Shown here piece by piece: positions 17,529 through 24,969 of a stretch of 64,000 nucleotides of DNA; position 1 is the first letter of the stretch, and each line of letters opens with the position of its first letter. Source of the DNA: Rheinheimera sp. D18 (GTDB taxonomy: Bacteria > Pseudomonadota > Gammaproteobacteria > Enterobacterales > Alteromonadaceae); NCBI RefSeq assembly GCF_004345025.1, contig NZ_CP037745.1, forward strand, positions 1,302,001-1,366,000. The letters are read 5' to 3'. Position numbers and translations under genes: made by a program. Below the pieces are notes generated by a model. That model had not been told where the DNA came from. It made no database searches and was given only the letters and a program-made list of their open reading frames with translations.

Positions 17529-18731
17529 ATGTGGCAAGTTTATTTTAAAGAGCTGACAGAGCTTATGCGCGATAAAAAAACGCTGATCTTTGTTATTTTA
17601 TTACCCATATTTATCTTTCCGGTTATTTTCGGTGTGATGGGCTTAGTGCTTTCTAGCACTACTAATAAAGCGATGAACGCAGAGCATCGTTATGTGATAG
17701 TTAATGCAGAACAAGCGCCAGAATTTACTGAGGCATTGTTTTATCATAAAAACTTCAAGAAAGTAGACAGTGATCTGGTTGAGCAAGACGCCCTAGCGCA
17801 AGCAATTCGTGACGATAAGTTCGATGTCGCTATCGTTATCCCTGCCGATTTTGCCAGTAAACGCCAGCATGTCGAGCAAGCAACCTGGCAAATAATTTAT
17901 AACCAGTCATCACAGTTTGACTTTATGTATCGCTATTTCAACGAGTTATTAACTGACTACAACGAAAAACTACAACGGGAAAGCTTAACCAAACTAAACG
18001 TCGATCCCGTTAAGTTAGCCGCTATTATTAAACCGGTAGCCATTGAAAAACAAGATACTGCGGCCAAGCGAGAAAACATTGGTGAAAAGTTTGGCGCGCT
18101 AATCGCTTACATTCTTATCCCTTTATGTTTATTAGGAGCCTCGTATCCTGCCATTGATATGGGCGCTGGTGAAAAAGAGCGTGGCACCTTAGAAACCTTG
18201 CTTATTTGTCCTATTAGCCGCGTTAGTATTGTGTTAGGTAAGTTTTTTACCGTATTAACCACTGGCTTAGCCGGTGCGCTGATTACCGTTGCCAGCTTTG
18301 GTATTTGGGGCGCGATTATTGGCTCTTTAGCCGGCATGTCAGTAGTAGAAGAGGCAATGTCAGCAATTTCAATTACCGAGCTTGTGCTTATTTTCTCGTT
18401 GTTACTGCCTATTTCTGCGGTGTTTGCGGCAATTTTATTAGCCATTTCAATATATGCGCGCACGTTTAAAGAAGCACAAAATTATATTAGCCCACTCACC
18501 ATTATTATGTTTGTGCCGCTTGTTGCCGCGATGATGCCAGGAATTGAGCTCAATGCAAAAACGGCACTAATACCCATTATGAACGTAGCGCTAGCCATTA
18601 AAGAGCTGATTAAAGGCACTGCAGATTACTGGATGCTAGCGCTTATATTTGGCTCAACCATTGCGCTGGCCGGTATCGCTATTGGTTTTTGTGTGCATTG
18701 GTTTCAGCAAGAAAAAGTGTTATTTCGCTAA
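17529..18731 (+). CDS. natB: ABC transporter permease, NatB / ABC-2 type
   Basis: This is a 400-residue ABC-2 permease. TM1 (about 20-43) is followed by a large extracytoplasmic domain to about 175, then five further membrane segments. The conserved MGAGEKERGTLETLLICPISR coupling segment lies near 210-232. This layout matches NatB-like exporters. It directly follows natA and probably forms a homodimer with it in the inner membrane. A 12-bp perfect stem just downstream may end the transcript. Confidence 0.9.
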   Translation: MWQVYFKELTELMRDKKTLIFVILLPIFIFPVIFGVMGLVLSSTTNKAMNAEHRYVIVNAEQAPEFTEALFYHKNFKKVDSDLVEQDALAQAIRDDKFDVAIVIPADFASKRQHVEQATWQIIYNQSSQFDFMYRYFNELLTDYNEKLQRESLTKLNVDPVKLAAIIKPVAIEKQDTAAKRENIGEKFGALIAYILIPLCLLGASYPAIDMGAGEKERGTLETLLICPISRVSIVLGKFFTVLTTGLAGALITVASFGIWGAIIGSLAGMSVVEEAMSAISITELVLIFSLLLPISAVFAAILLAISIYARTFKEAQNYISPLTIIMFVPLVAAMMPGIELNAKTALIPIMNVALAIKELIKGTADYWMLALIFGSTIALAGIAIGFCVHWFQQEKVLFR

Positions 18732-18749
18732 GTACGACACGTTAGCAAT

Positions 18750-18785
18750 AAACAACAACGCAGGCTTTTGCTGGCGTTGTTGTTT
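18750..18785 (+). terminator. Probable terminator hairpin after natB
   Basis: A perfect 12-bp stem pairs AAACAACAACGC at 18750-18761 with GCGTTGTTGTTT at 18774-18785 around a 12-base loop. The stem base is T-rich, but only a short T run follows, so efficiency is uncertain. Confidence 0.55.
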
Positions 18786-18813
18786 ACGACGCATTTCAGT
18801 TTGCAAACACTAT

Positions 18814-18828
18814 TGATAATAGTTCTTA
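18814..18828. promoter_or_regulatory. Possible Fur box upstream of bfd
   Basis: TGATAAT at 18814-18820 matches one Fur 7-mer exactly. The second half, GTTCTTA at 18822-18828, matches four of seven in the 7-1-7 arrangement. It lies about 42 bases before bfd, an iron-starvation gene in other bacteria, which makes the site plausible though weak. Confidence 0.35.
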
Positions 18829-18869
18829 ATAGTATTAAAATGCCGGCGTATTGTTATTGGAGCGCTGTT

Positions 18870-19076
18870 ATGTACGTCTGCCTATGTAAAGCTGTTACTG
18901 ATAAAGCCATTAAACAAAAGGTGGCTGAAGGTGTATCGACCATGCGTGAGCTAAAAATGTGCACCGGTTTAGGTAGCCAATGTGGCAAATGCACCTGTCA
19001 AGCCCAGCAAATACTAAATTGCGAATTAGCACAAATATCTGCTACTCATTTTGCGTTGGCCAAACCCGCTGCTTAA
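18870..19076 (+). CDS. bfd: Bacterioferritin-associated ferredoxin Bfd
   Basis: This 68-residue [2Fe-2S] protein starts at ATG 18870 (MYVCLCKAVTDKAIKQ). Longer in-frame starts from 18768 add a tail foreign to the family. Cys4, Cys6, Cys38 and Cys41 match the cluster ligands of E. coli Bfd, with the CTGLGSQCGKC segment. Bfd delivers electrons to bacterioferritin to mobilise stored iron in the cytosol. A TTGGAG ribosome-binding site is present. No bacterioferritin gene lies adjacent. The nearby Fur-like half site fits iron regulation. Confidence 0.92.
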   Translation: MYVCLCKAVTDKAIKQKVAEGVSTMRELKMCTGLGSQCGKCTCQAQQILNCELAQISATHFALAKPAA

Positions 19077-19193
19077 TTTGCATTAATATTCAAATTTATA
19101 GAATTTTAATTCGCAATATATTCTCTTCTAATACTATTCTGGTCATAATGTTGGCACTAGCCTAGGCCTACCTAGGTACTTATTAACGCATTA

Positions 19194-20096
19194 ATGAGCG
19201 CAGATATGGATAAAATTAAACAGGTCGCTATTGTTGGCGGTGTGCATGGTAACGAATTCTCTGGTATTTATTTAGTTAAACAATATCAGGCTGCGCCTGC
19301 AGCCGCGGCTAGGCCAAGCTTTAATACTGAGCTGGTGTGGGCTAACCCAGAGGCTTTTCGTGCTAATAAACGTTATTTACATAGCGATTTAAACCGGCAG
19401 TTTAAGCTGGTTGATCTGGCCAATACGGCGCTAAGCAATTATGAACAAAGCCGCGCTAAAGTACTTAACGCGCAACTTGGCCCTAAGGGGCGGGCTAAAA
19501 CTGATTTACTGATTGATTTACATAACACCACTAGCAATATGGGCGCCTGTTTAATTTTAACCCAAGCCGGTACTTTTTATAATCAGTTAGCCGCCTATGT
19601 AAAAATGGTTATGCCAGAGGCAATTATATCGCGTGACGAAGACCATATTGCCGCGCAAGACCATGCGCTTATGTGCACGCTTGGCCGTTATGGTGTGTTG
19701 GTAGAAGTAGGGCCGCAGTCACAGTCAGTGCTGCGTCACGACATATTAGAGTTAATGCACACTATGACGCAGCATATTCTTGATTTTGTTGAGTTGTACA
19801 ACAACGGTAACTTACCGGCACTGCCTAAACATACTGAAGCCTTTCGCTATTTACACAGCATTAAGCTGCCAATGAACGAGCAGGGTGAGCGCATAGGTAT
19901 GGTGCATAAAAATATTCAAGACAATGACTATCAACCAATTAACCCAGGCGATGCGATTTTTACTCTGTTTGATGGCACAGAAATTTATTACAACGGTGAT
20001 GTAACGGTATACCCAACCTTTATTAATGAAGCGGCGTACTACGATAATAATTTAGCGATGTCATTAAACGAAAAAGTATTAATTACACTTGAGTAA
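19194..20096 (+). CDS. Aspartoacylase (AspA/AstE superfamily)
   Basis: This 300-residue zinc carboxypeptidase-fold hydrolase has the N-terminal zinc motif GVHGNEFSG (His18, Glu21), the SDLNRQF substrate motif, the LIDLHNTTSNMG segment with the third zinc His, and LVEVGPQSQSVLRHD. This pattern matches bacterial aspartoacylases, which cleave N-acetyl-aspartate or related acylated amino acids. It is distinct from succinylglutamate desuccinylase AstE in lacking an ast operon context. An alternative ATG at 19206 gives MDKIKQVAIVGG; neither start has a strong ribosome-binding site. Two overlapping CCTAGG palindromes (19160-19178) precede it. Confidence 0.88.
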   Translation: MSADMDKIKQVAIVGGVHGNEFSGIYLVKQYQAAPAAAARPSFNTELVWANPEAFRANKRYLHSDLNRQFKLVDLANTALSNYEQSRAKVLNAQLGPKGRAKTDLLIDLHNTTSNMGACLILTQAGTFYNQLAAYVKMVMPEAIISRDEDHIAAQDHALMCTLGRYGVLVEVGPQSQSVLRHDILELMHTMTQHILDFVELYNNGNLPALPKHTEAFRYLHSIKLPMNEQGERIGMVHKNIQDNDYQPINPGDAIFTLFDGTEIYYNGDVTVYPTFINEAAYYDNNLAMSLNEKVLITLE

Positions 20097-20178
20097 CATT
20101 TTCTAACTATTTGTGTTTTGCAGTTACGTTTTATGGCAACTAGAATACTAAATCTAAACAACCTAGGCGGGCAAAAGT

Positions 20179-21018
20179 GTGCCACTAACACTGCGTAATG
20201 TTTTTCTCGTTATTAGTTTAAACCTATTGGGCTGCAATGCTTTGCAATCTGCCGAGCCGCTGCGCCTGCTAACTGAGTATAATCCGCCGGCGGAAATTAT
20301 TGATGAGCAAGGTAACGTAAACGGCGTTACCGTAAAGCTTATTCGTATATTGCAACAGCGGTTAAACCAGCCGGCAAGTATTGAGCTTATGCCTTGGAGT
20401 CGGGCGTTAAACATTGCTAAAGAAGCAAAAAATGTTGGCTTGTTTGAAACGGTTTATACCGAAAAACGAGCCGCATTATTTAAATGGGTTGGCCCACTGC
20501 GTATTAATAGTATTTCGCTGTACGGGGTCGAAACACGCTTAGGTAATGACGTTACACAACTGGTGTTTCCGGGCAAACTTATCGCCTGTAGCTATCGTGA
20601 TTCAGCAACATCAGAAGAGATTATGCAATTAGGTTTTGTTGAAGGGAAAAATTTAGTACTAACTACGCGCTCAGGCGATTGCTTAGAGATGCTAGTTTTA
20701 GGGCGAGTTGATCTTATTGCCATAACCGAAGGCTCGGTCTCTAAATTCTTACCAAGGTTAGCGTCAACCTCAGAAAACTTAATTAAAGTTCACACCTTAT
20801 CGGAACGCCGGCGTTATTTAGCGTTTTCAAAAGATATACCGGATGAAACCGTAGCACTGTGGCAAGCCGCATTAGAGCAAAGCTATCTTGACGGCACCAT
20901 GCGTAAATTGTATCAACCGGTATATGGCGAAGACATTATTCGCCGATTAGAGCAATTTGCTGAACAAAAACATCGGATAGAACGTACTGCTACGCCAAGC
21001 ATAAATTGGCATTACTAA
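20179..21018 (+). CDS. Periplasmic substrate-binding-like protein (SBP_bac_3 type)
   Basis: This 279-residue protein begins at a GTG preceded by a weak AGGCGG; no better in-frame ATG precedes the signal peptide (about 1-25, ending ALQSAEP). The mature part opens LRLLTEYNPPAEIIDEQGNVNGVTVKLIRIL, typical of family 3 solute-binding folds. MPWSRALNIA, a lobe-linking stretch, and AFSKDIPDETVALWQAALEQ near the end follow. No ABC permease or ATPase is adjacent. Such orphan proteins are common in Alteromonadales and may bind amino acids or act as sensory partners. The ligand is unknown. Confidence 0.8.
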   Translation: MPLTLRNVFLVISLNLLGCNALQSAEPLRLLTEYNPPAEIIDEQGNVNGVTVKLIRILQQRLNQPASIELMPWSRALNIAKEAKNVGLFETVYTEKRAALFKWVGPLRINSISLYGVETRLGNDVTQLVFPGKLIACSYRDSATSEEIMQLGFVEGKNLVLTTRSGDCLEMLVLGRVDLIAITEGSVSKFLPRLASTSENLIKVHTLSERRRYLAFSKDIPDETVALWQAALEQSYLDGTMRKLYQPVYGEDIIRRLEQFAEQKHRIERTATPSINWHY

Positions 21019-21049
21019 CCCAGATTGTCGGCAATGAAAGCCCATGCGG

Positions 21050-21451
21050 TTATAACGTATCGTATTTGGCTTTCTTCTCAATTAACTCAATAGCATAGTT
21101 ATCCGGATCACGAACAAACGCAATATTGGTTGCCCCCCCTTTAACCGGGCCTGGCTCACGGCTAATTACGCCACCTTTAGCGCGAATTTTATCGCAAGCT
21201 TCATATATATTGTCTACTTCAAGCGCAATATGGCCAAATGCCGTACCAAGATCGTAGTTATCTACGCCCCAGTTGTAGGTCAGTTCTAACACTGCCGTGT
21301 CATGCTCTTCGCCATAACCGACAAAAGCCAGTGTGTATTTGTATTCAGCGTTTTCAGACTGACGCAACAGTTTCATGCCTAATATTTCGGTGTAAAACGC
21401 GATAGACTTATCTAAATCGCCAACACGTAGCATGGTATGTAACATTCTCAT
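21050..21451 (-). CDS. gloA: Lactoylglutathione lyase (glyoxalase I)
   Basis: This 133-residue protein carries the complete metal-ligand set of E. coli GloA at identical positions: His5, Glu56, His74 and Glu122. It opens [20 protein letters not shown] and has NPxx-like substrate loops ([21 protein letters not shown]). It isomerises the methylglyoxal-glutathione hemithioacetal to S-lactoylglutathione in the cytosol. It is monocistronic. The glutathione-linked formaldehyde genes at 58.9-61 kb perform a related detoxification but are distant. Confidence 0.97.
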   Translation of the reverse strand: MRMLHTMLRVGDLDKSIAFYTEILGMKLLRQSENAEYKYTLAFVGYGEEHDTAVLELTYNWGVDNYDLGTAFGHIALEVDNIYEACDKIRAKGGVISREPGPVKGGATNIAFVRDPDNYAIELIEKKAKYDTL

Positions 21452-21786
21452 AAAAACCTCTATTCAGTTTTGGCGTTAAACCAGCAAATAATTGTCTTAC
21501 ACATTATATGTACTGCGCTATTTGTAATACCGCCACCGTCATGCGGCCTATTATGTTAACACACAATCGCATGTAAAAAGGGCGGCAAGTACTAAAAGCA
21601 AATAGCGGGTTTAATTTTTATACTGAAAAACAATACTGCAGCTTTATTCAGGTGTCACAGTTGCTCTTGCCAGATTAAAATGTACACTCTAACAATTCAG
21701 TCAAGCCGCCATCGTTTCGCGACGGGATTTTAGGTAAGCATACTCATTAGTGTCGTTTATACCTATCTTATACAAGGAATTTAGTT
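21452..21786. other. Intergenic region between gloA and the small ORF at 21787
   Basis: Apart from promoters presumably serving gloA (minus strand) and the small reading frame at 21787 (plus strand), I see nothing definite. A weak stem-forming stretch lies near 21706-21725 (CCATCG and CGACGG arms with one mismatch), and several TATA-like hexamers lie at 21757-21772. No known riboswitch consensus was recognised. Confidence 0.4.
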
Positions 21787-21888
21787 ATGAAAAAACTTAC
21801 CTTTTCAATACTGGTGCTAACCTTAGTTTTATCTTTTACTGCAACTGCAAAAGGTAGTTTTTCGCTTAAAAATACGGTAACTATTTAA
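21787..21888 (+). CDS. Possible 33-residue secreted peptide
   Basis: ATG 21787 to TAA 21888 encodes MKKLTFSILVLTLVLSFTAT followed by AKGSFSLKNTVTI, a textbook signal peptide with an Ala-x-Ala-like cleavage site and only about 12 mature residues. AAGGA lies 11 bases upstream, a usable ribosome-binding site. It could be a genuine small exported peptide or the 5' remnant of a decayed secreted-protein gene, since only six bases separate its stop from the end of nth. No family is recognised. Confidence 0.5.
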   Translation: MKKLTFSILVLTLVLSFTATAKGSFSLKNTVTI

Positions 21889-21894
21889 AGATAT

Positions 21895-22554
21895 CTAGTC
21901 AGTTTTGTCTTTAAACTCGCACAGATCTTCGATGATACAACTGCCGCAACGCGGTTTGCGGGCGACGCAAGTGTAGCGGCCATGCAAAATTAACCAATGA
22001 TGCAAGTTGTACATAAACTCGGTTTTGTTCGGGGTATTTTTAATGATGCTTTGCTCGGTTTCTTCAACTGTTTTGCCTTTGGCATAGCCCGTGCGGTTGG
22101 CGACGCGCTGGATGTGGGTATCAACCGCGATAAAGTATTTACCTTCATTATCTTTTAGCCAACCAAATGCAGTATTAAGCACCACGTTTGCGGTTTTTCG
22201 GCCAACACCGGGTAGCGCTTCTAGGGCTGCTCGGTTTTCAGGAACTTGGCCTTGGTGTAGATCAACCAGCATGCGGCAGGTTTTTATGGTGTTTTCAGCT
22301 TTGGTATTAAATAAGCCAATGGTTTTTATATAGTGTTTAACGCCGTCTACACCTAAATCTAACATCGCTTGCGGTGTGCGGGCGACAGCGAATAGATGCT
22401 TAGTGGCTTTGTTTACGCCAACATCGGTGGCTTGTGCTGACAATAGCACTGCAATAAGGAGTTCAAACGGTGAGCTGTATTCAAGTTCGGTAGTCGGGTT
22501 TGGATTAGCCGCGCGCAGGCGGCTTAGTATTTCAATACGTTTTTGTTTGTTCAT
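21895..22554 (-). CDS. nth: Endonuclease III
   Basis: With ATG 22554 (MNKQKRIEILSRLRAANP) this is 219 residues; the in-frame extension to 22668 lies inside rsxE and is not family sequence. The helix-hairpin-helix LPGVGRKTANVVLN carries the catalytic Lys, FIAVDTHIQRVANR the catalytic Asp, and the C-terminal CVARKPRCGSCIIEDLC holds the four-Cys [4Fe-4S] site. It is a bifunctional DNA glycosylase/AP lyase for oxidised pyrimidines. It sits last in the rnf operon, the same order as in E. coli and many Gammaproteobacteria. Confidence 0.96.
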   Translation of the reverse strand: MNKQKRIEILSRLRAANPNPTTELEYSSPFELLIAVLLSAQATDVGVNKATKHLFAVARTPQAMLDLGVDGVKHYIKTIGLFNTKAENTIKTCRMLVDLHQGQVPENRAALEALPGVGRKTANVVLNTAFGWLKDNEGKYFIAVDTHIQRVANRTGYAKGKTVEETEQSIIKNTPNKTEFMYNLHHWLILHGRYTCVARKPRCGSCIIEDLCEFKDKTD

Positions 22555-22570
22555 ATTTACTTTAACCGCA

Positions 22571-23266
22571 TTATTGTGCTGCGCCAGTGACTCTAGCGCG
22601 TGCAATGCTACCTTTGGCAACAGCCTCTTTTTGTTTGAGTTTACTATCAATGGTATTTTTAAGCGCAATAATTAGCCCCATACCTAAGAAGGCACCTGGT
22701 GGTAACATCGCTAGTAAAAAATGGCTGTCGACGCTAAATAGTTCAATACGCAGCACTTTCGCCCAGCTGCCTAGTAGTAAATCGGCACCATCAAACAGCG
22801 TGCCTTGGCCGAGTATCTCACGTGCTGCACCAAGCACCGTTAGCACTAACATAAAGCCTAAACCCATCATAATGGCATCAATGGCTGAGGGGAGTACCGC
22901 ATTTTTTGACGCAAAGGCTTCAGCGCGGCCAATAATGGCGCAGTTGGTAACAATTAATGGAATAAAAATACCCAAAGATTGATACAAGCCAAAGGTGTAA
23001 GCATTCATCAGTAACTGCACTACGGTAACTAAGCTGGCAATAATAAGCACAAATACCGGAATGCGAATTTCGCTGGCAACATGGTTGCGCACCATAGATA
23101 CCGCAACGTTAGAGCCAAGTAGCACCAATAAGGTTGCCGCACCAAGGCCAAGCGCATTGGTTATGGTAGCAGTAACGGCTAACAGTGGGCATAAACCCAG
23201 TAGCTGCACCAGCCCAGGGTTGTTTTTCCACAGCCCTTGAATGGCTAATTCTTTAAACTGACTCAT
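22571..23266 (-). CDS. rsxE: Electron transport complex subunit RsxE/RnfE
   Basis: This 231-residue inner-membrane protein has about six transmembrane segments and family markers [16 protein letters not shown] near the N-terminus and [19 protein letters not shown] in the middle. RnfE and RnfA are homologous subunits arranged in opposite topology. The complex couples ferredoxin/NADH electron transfer to ion movement, and as Rsx in E. coli reduces SoxR. It is followed by nth with a 16-base gap and preceded by rsxG 9 bases away. Confidence 0.95.
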   Translation of the reverse strand: MSQFKELAIQGLWKNNPGLVQLLGLCPLLAVTATITNALGLGAATLLVLLGSNVAVSMVRNHVASEIRIPVFVLIIASLVTVVQLLMNAYTFGLYQSLGIFIPLIVTNCAIIGRAEAFASKNAVLPSAIDAIMMGLGFMLVLTVLGAAREILGQGTLFDGADLLLGSWAKVLRIELFSVDSHFLLAMLPPGAFLGMGLIIALKNTIDSKLKQKEAVAKGSIARARVTGAAQ

Positions 23267-23275
23267 AGCGTTACC

Positions 23276-23905
23276 TTATTGCTTTGGGCAATTAGCGGGT
23301 TGGGTTGCCAGCTCTGGGTGTTGCTGAATAAATAGCGTGGCTTTTCGCACCGCATTTATTACTGCTCGTGGTGTAATAGTGGCACCTGTGAACTGGTCAA
23401 AATCACCACCGTCTTTACGCACTGCCCATTTACTGGCGTTATTATCGGTTACGGTTTTATCGTTAAAACTAAAAATCCACGGCGAGCGGCGCGCTTCTAT
23501 TTTGTCGCCAAGCCCGGGGGTTTCTTGATGATTTAATATTCGCGTGCCTAGTATAGTACCCTCTGGTGTAACGGCGACGATAAGATCGATATTGCCGCTA
23601 TAACCATCAGGTGCTGTGGTTTCAATAAGATAAGCGGCGAGCTGGCCATCTTTGCGCCAACGATATAACGCTTGCGGGCTCGAGCGGCCTAGTAAGGCTT
23701 GATCGGTTACTTGAATGCAGTCTTGCAATAAGGCTTGATTAGCTTCTACGCTGGGCAGAACTTCGGATAAAATGGCTATTTTACTGGCTTGACGTTGTTG
23801 TTCAATCCGCGGCTCGGTTTGAATATGTACTAGGCTAAGAATAGCAACACATAATACCGCGACAACGCCAAGCGCCAGTGCATTTTTGCTGATTGCTCTA
23901 ATCAT
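23276..23905 (-). CDS. rsxG: Electron transport complex subunit RsxG/RnfG
   Basis: This 209-residue protein has one N-terminal transmembrane helix (about 9-27) and a periplasmic FMN-binding domain. The motif FTGATITPRAVINAV holds the Thr that carries covalent FMN in this family, and GYSGNIDLIVAVTPEGTILG and NHQETPGLGDKIE are family hallmarks. The C-terminus is short and ends with a Cys-containing NCPKQ. It overlaps rsxD by 4 bases. Confidence 0.95.
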   Translation of the reverse strand: MIRAISKNALALGVVAVLCVAILSLVHIQTEPRIEQQRQASKIAILSEVLPSVEANQALLQDCIQVTDQALLGRSSPQALYRWRKDGQLAAYLIETTAPDGYSGNIDLIVAVTPEGTILGTRILNHQETPGLGDKIEARRSPWIFSFNDKTVTDNNASKWAVRKDGGDFDQFTGATITPRAVINAVRKATLFIQQHPELATQPANCPKQ

Positions 23906-24969
23906 TTAGTCTGGCTCCGAGCGCGATGGCCATAGGTTCTTGGTCTGGTGTAGTGATCAATTAGCGGCACCGCCATATTAGCGAGCAAAATAGCAAAGGC
24001 ATAGGCATCGGGGTAGCCACCGAAATTACGAATTAAAAATACCAGTAAGCCAATTAATGCGCCATAGACTAAGCGGCCTGTCGCTGTGGTTGCCGCAGAT
24101 ACCGGGTCGGTAGCAATAAAAAATGCTGCCAACATAGTGCCACCGCTAAATAGGTGAAATAATGGGCCAGCTAAGGTGTCGGGTGCGGCTAAAGCCGCAA
24201 TAGCTGATAAGACAAACAGGCTAGCGAGTACGGCAACGGGAATACGCCAGCTAATAACCTGCTGTTTAATTAACACTAAACCGCCGGCTAAATAAGCCAA
24301 GTTAACCCATAGCCAACCACTGCCAGCAAAGGCAAAAAATACCGGGCTTTGCCAGCTTTCATCTAGCGTTAGGCCTCGGCTTAAATCGGTGCGTAAGGTA
24401 TCAAGAGGCGTCGCCATAGTGATGCCATCTACGCTAGTTTGTAGTTGCGCTAGGCTAAAACCGCTGCAACTAAACTGAGTAAATACACTGCATATCGCGT
24501 CTAATGGCGTTAGCGTAACACTGTGTAATGAAAGCGGCGGTAGCCATTGTGTCATCTGCACCGGAAATGAGATAAGTAGCAACACATAGGCAGCCATCGC
24601 AGGGTTAAATAAATTATTACCCAACCCACCGTAGAGTTGTTTTACCATAATAATGGCAAAGGCTGTACCAATAACAATAATCCACCATGGCGCGTAAGGC
24701 GGAATGGCAATAGCAAGTAAAACGGCCGTCAGCATAGCGCTATTGTCTTTAAGCCTAGGCAATACAGGTTTATTGCGTAGCCGTAACACAAAAGCTTCGC
24801 TAAACCATGCCGTGATAATCGCTAGCAGTAATTGTATTAACACCCCATAACCAAATAATGCCGCTTGCACGGCGATACCGGGTAGACAGGCCATGATAAC
24901 CATAAGCATAATTTGCGACGTGCTTTTTTGGTTATGTTGGTGCGGCGAACTAGCTATTTTAAAACTCAT
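23902..24969 (-). CDS. rsxD: Electron transport complex subunit RsxD/RnfD
   Basis: This 355-residue polytopic inner-membrane protein belongs to the NqrB/RnfD family. The N-terminal SPHQHNQKSTSQIMLMVIMACLPG, the YGGLGNNLFNPAMAAYVLLLISFP segment, and SGGTMLAAFFIATDPVSAATTATGRL are characteristic. The covalent FMN Thr lies in the GITMATPLDTLR segment. The length agrees with E. coli RsxD (352). Four-base overlaps on both sides support coupled translation. Confidence 0.95.
   Translation of the reverse strand: MSFKIASSPHQHNQKSTSQIMLMVIMACLPGIAVQAALFGYGVLIQLLLAIITAWFSEAFVLRLRNKPVLPRLKDNSAMLTAVLLAIAIPPYAPWWIIVIGTAFAIIMVKQLYGGLGNNLFNPAMAAYVLLLISFPVQMTQWLPPLSLHSVTLTPLDAICSVFTQFSCSGFSLAQLQTSVDGITMATPLDTLRTDLSRGLTLDESWQSPVFFAFAGSGWLWVNLAYLAGGLVLIKQQVISWRIPVAVLASLFVLSAIAALAAPDTLAGPLFHLFSGGTMLAAFFIATDPVSAATTATGRLVYGALIGLLVFLIRNFGGYPDAYAFAILLANMAVPLIDHYTRPRTYGHRARSQTK

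Noticed and set aside
19160-19178. Two overlapping CCTAGG palindromes before aspartoacylase as an operator
   Set aside because: They are short and resemble no operator I know; CCTAGG also occurs elsewhere in the window (for example near 20162 and 24756).
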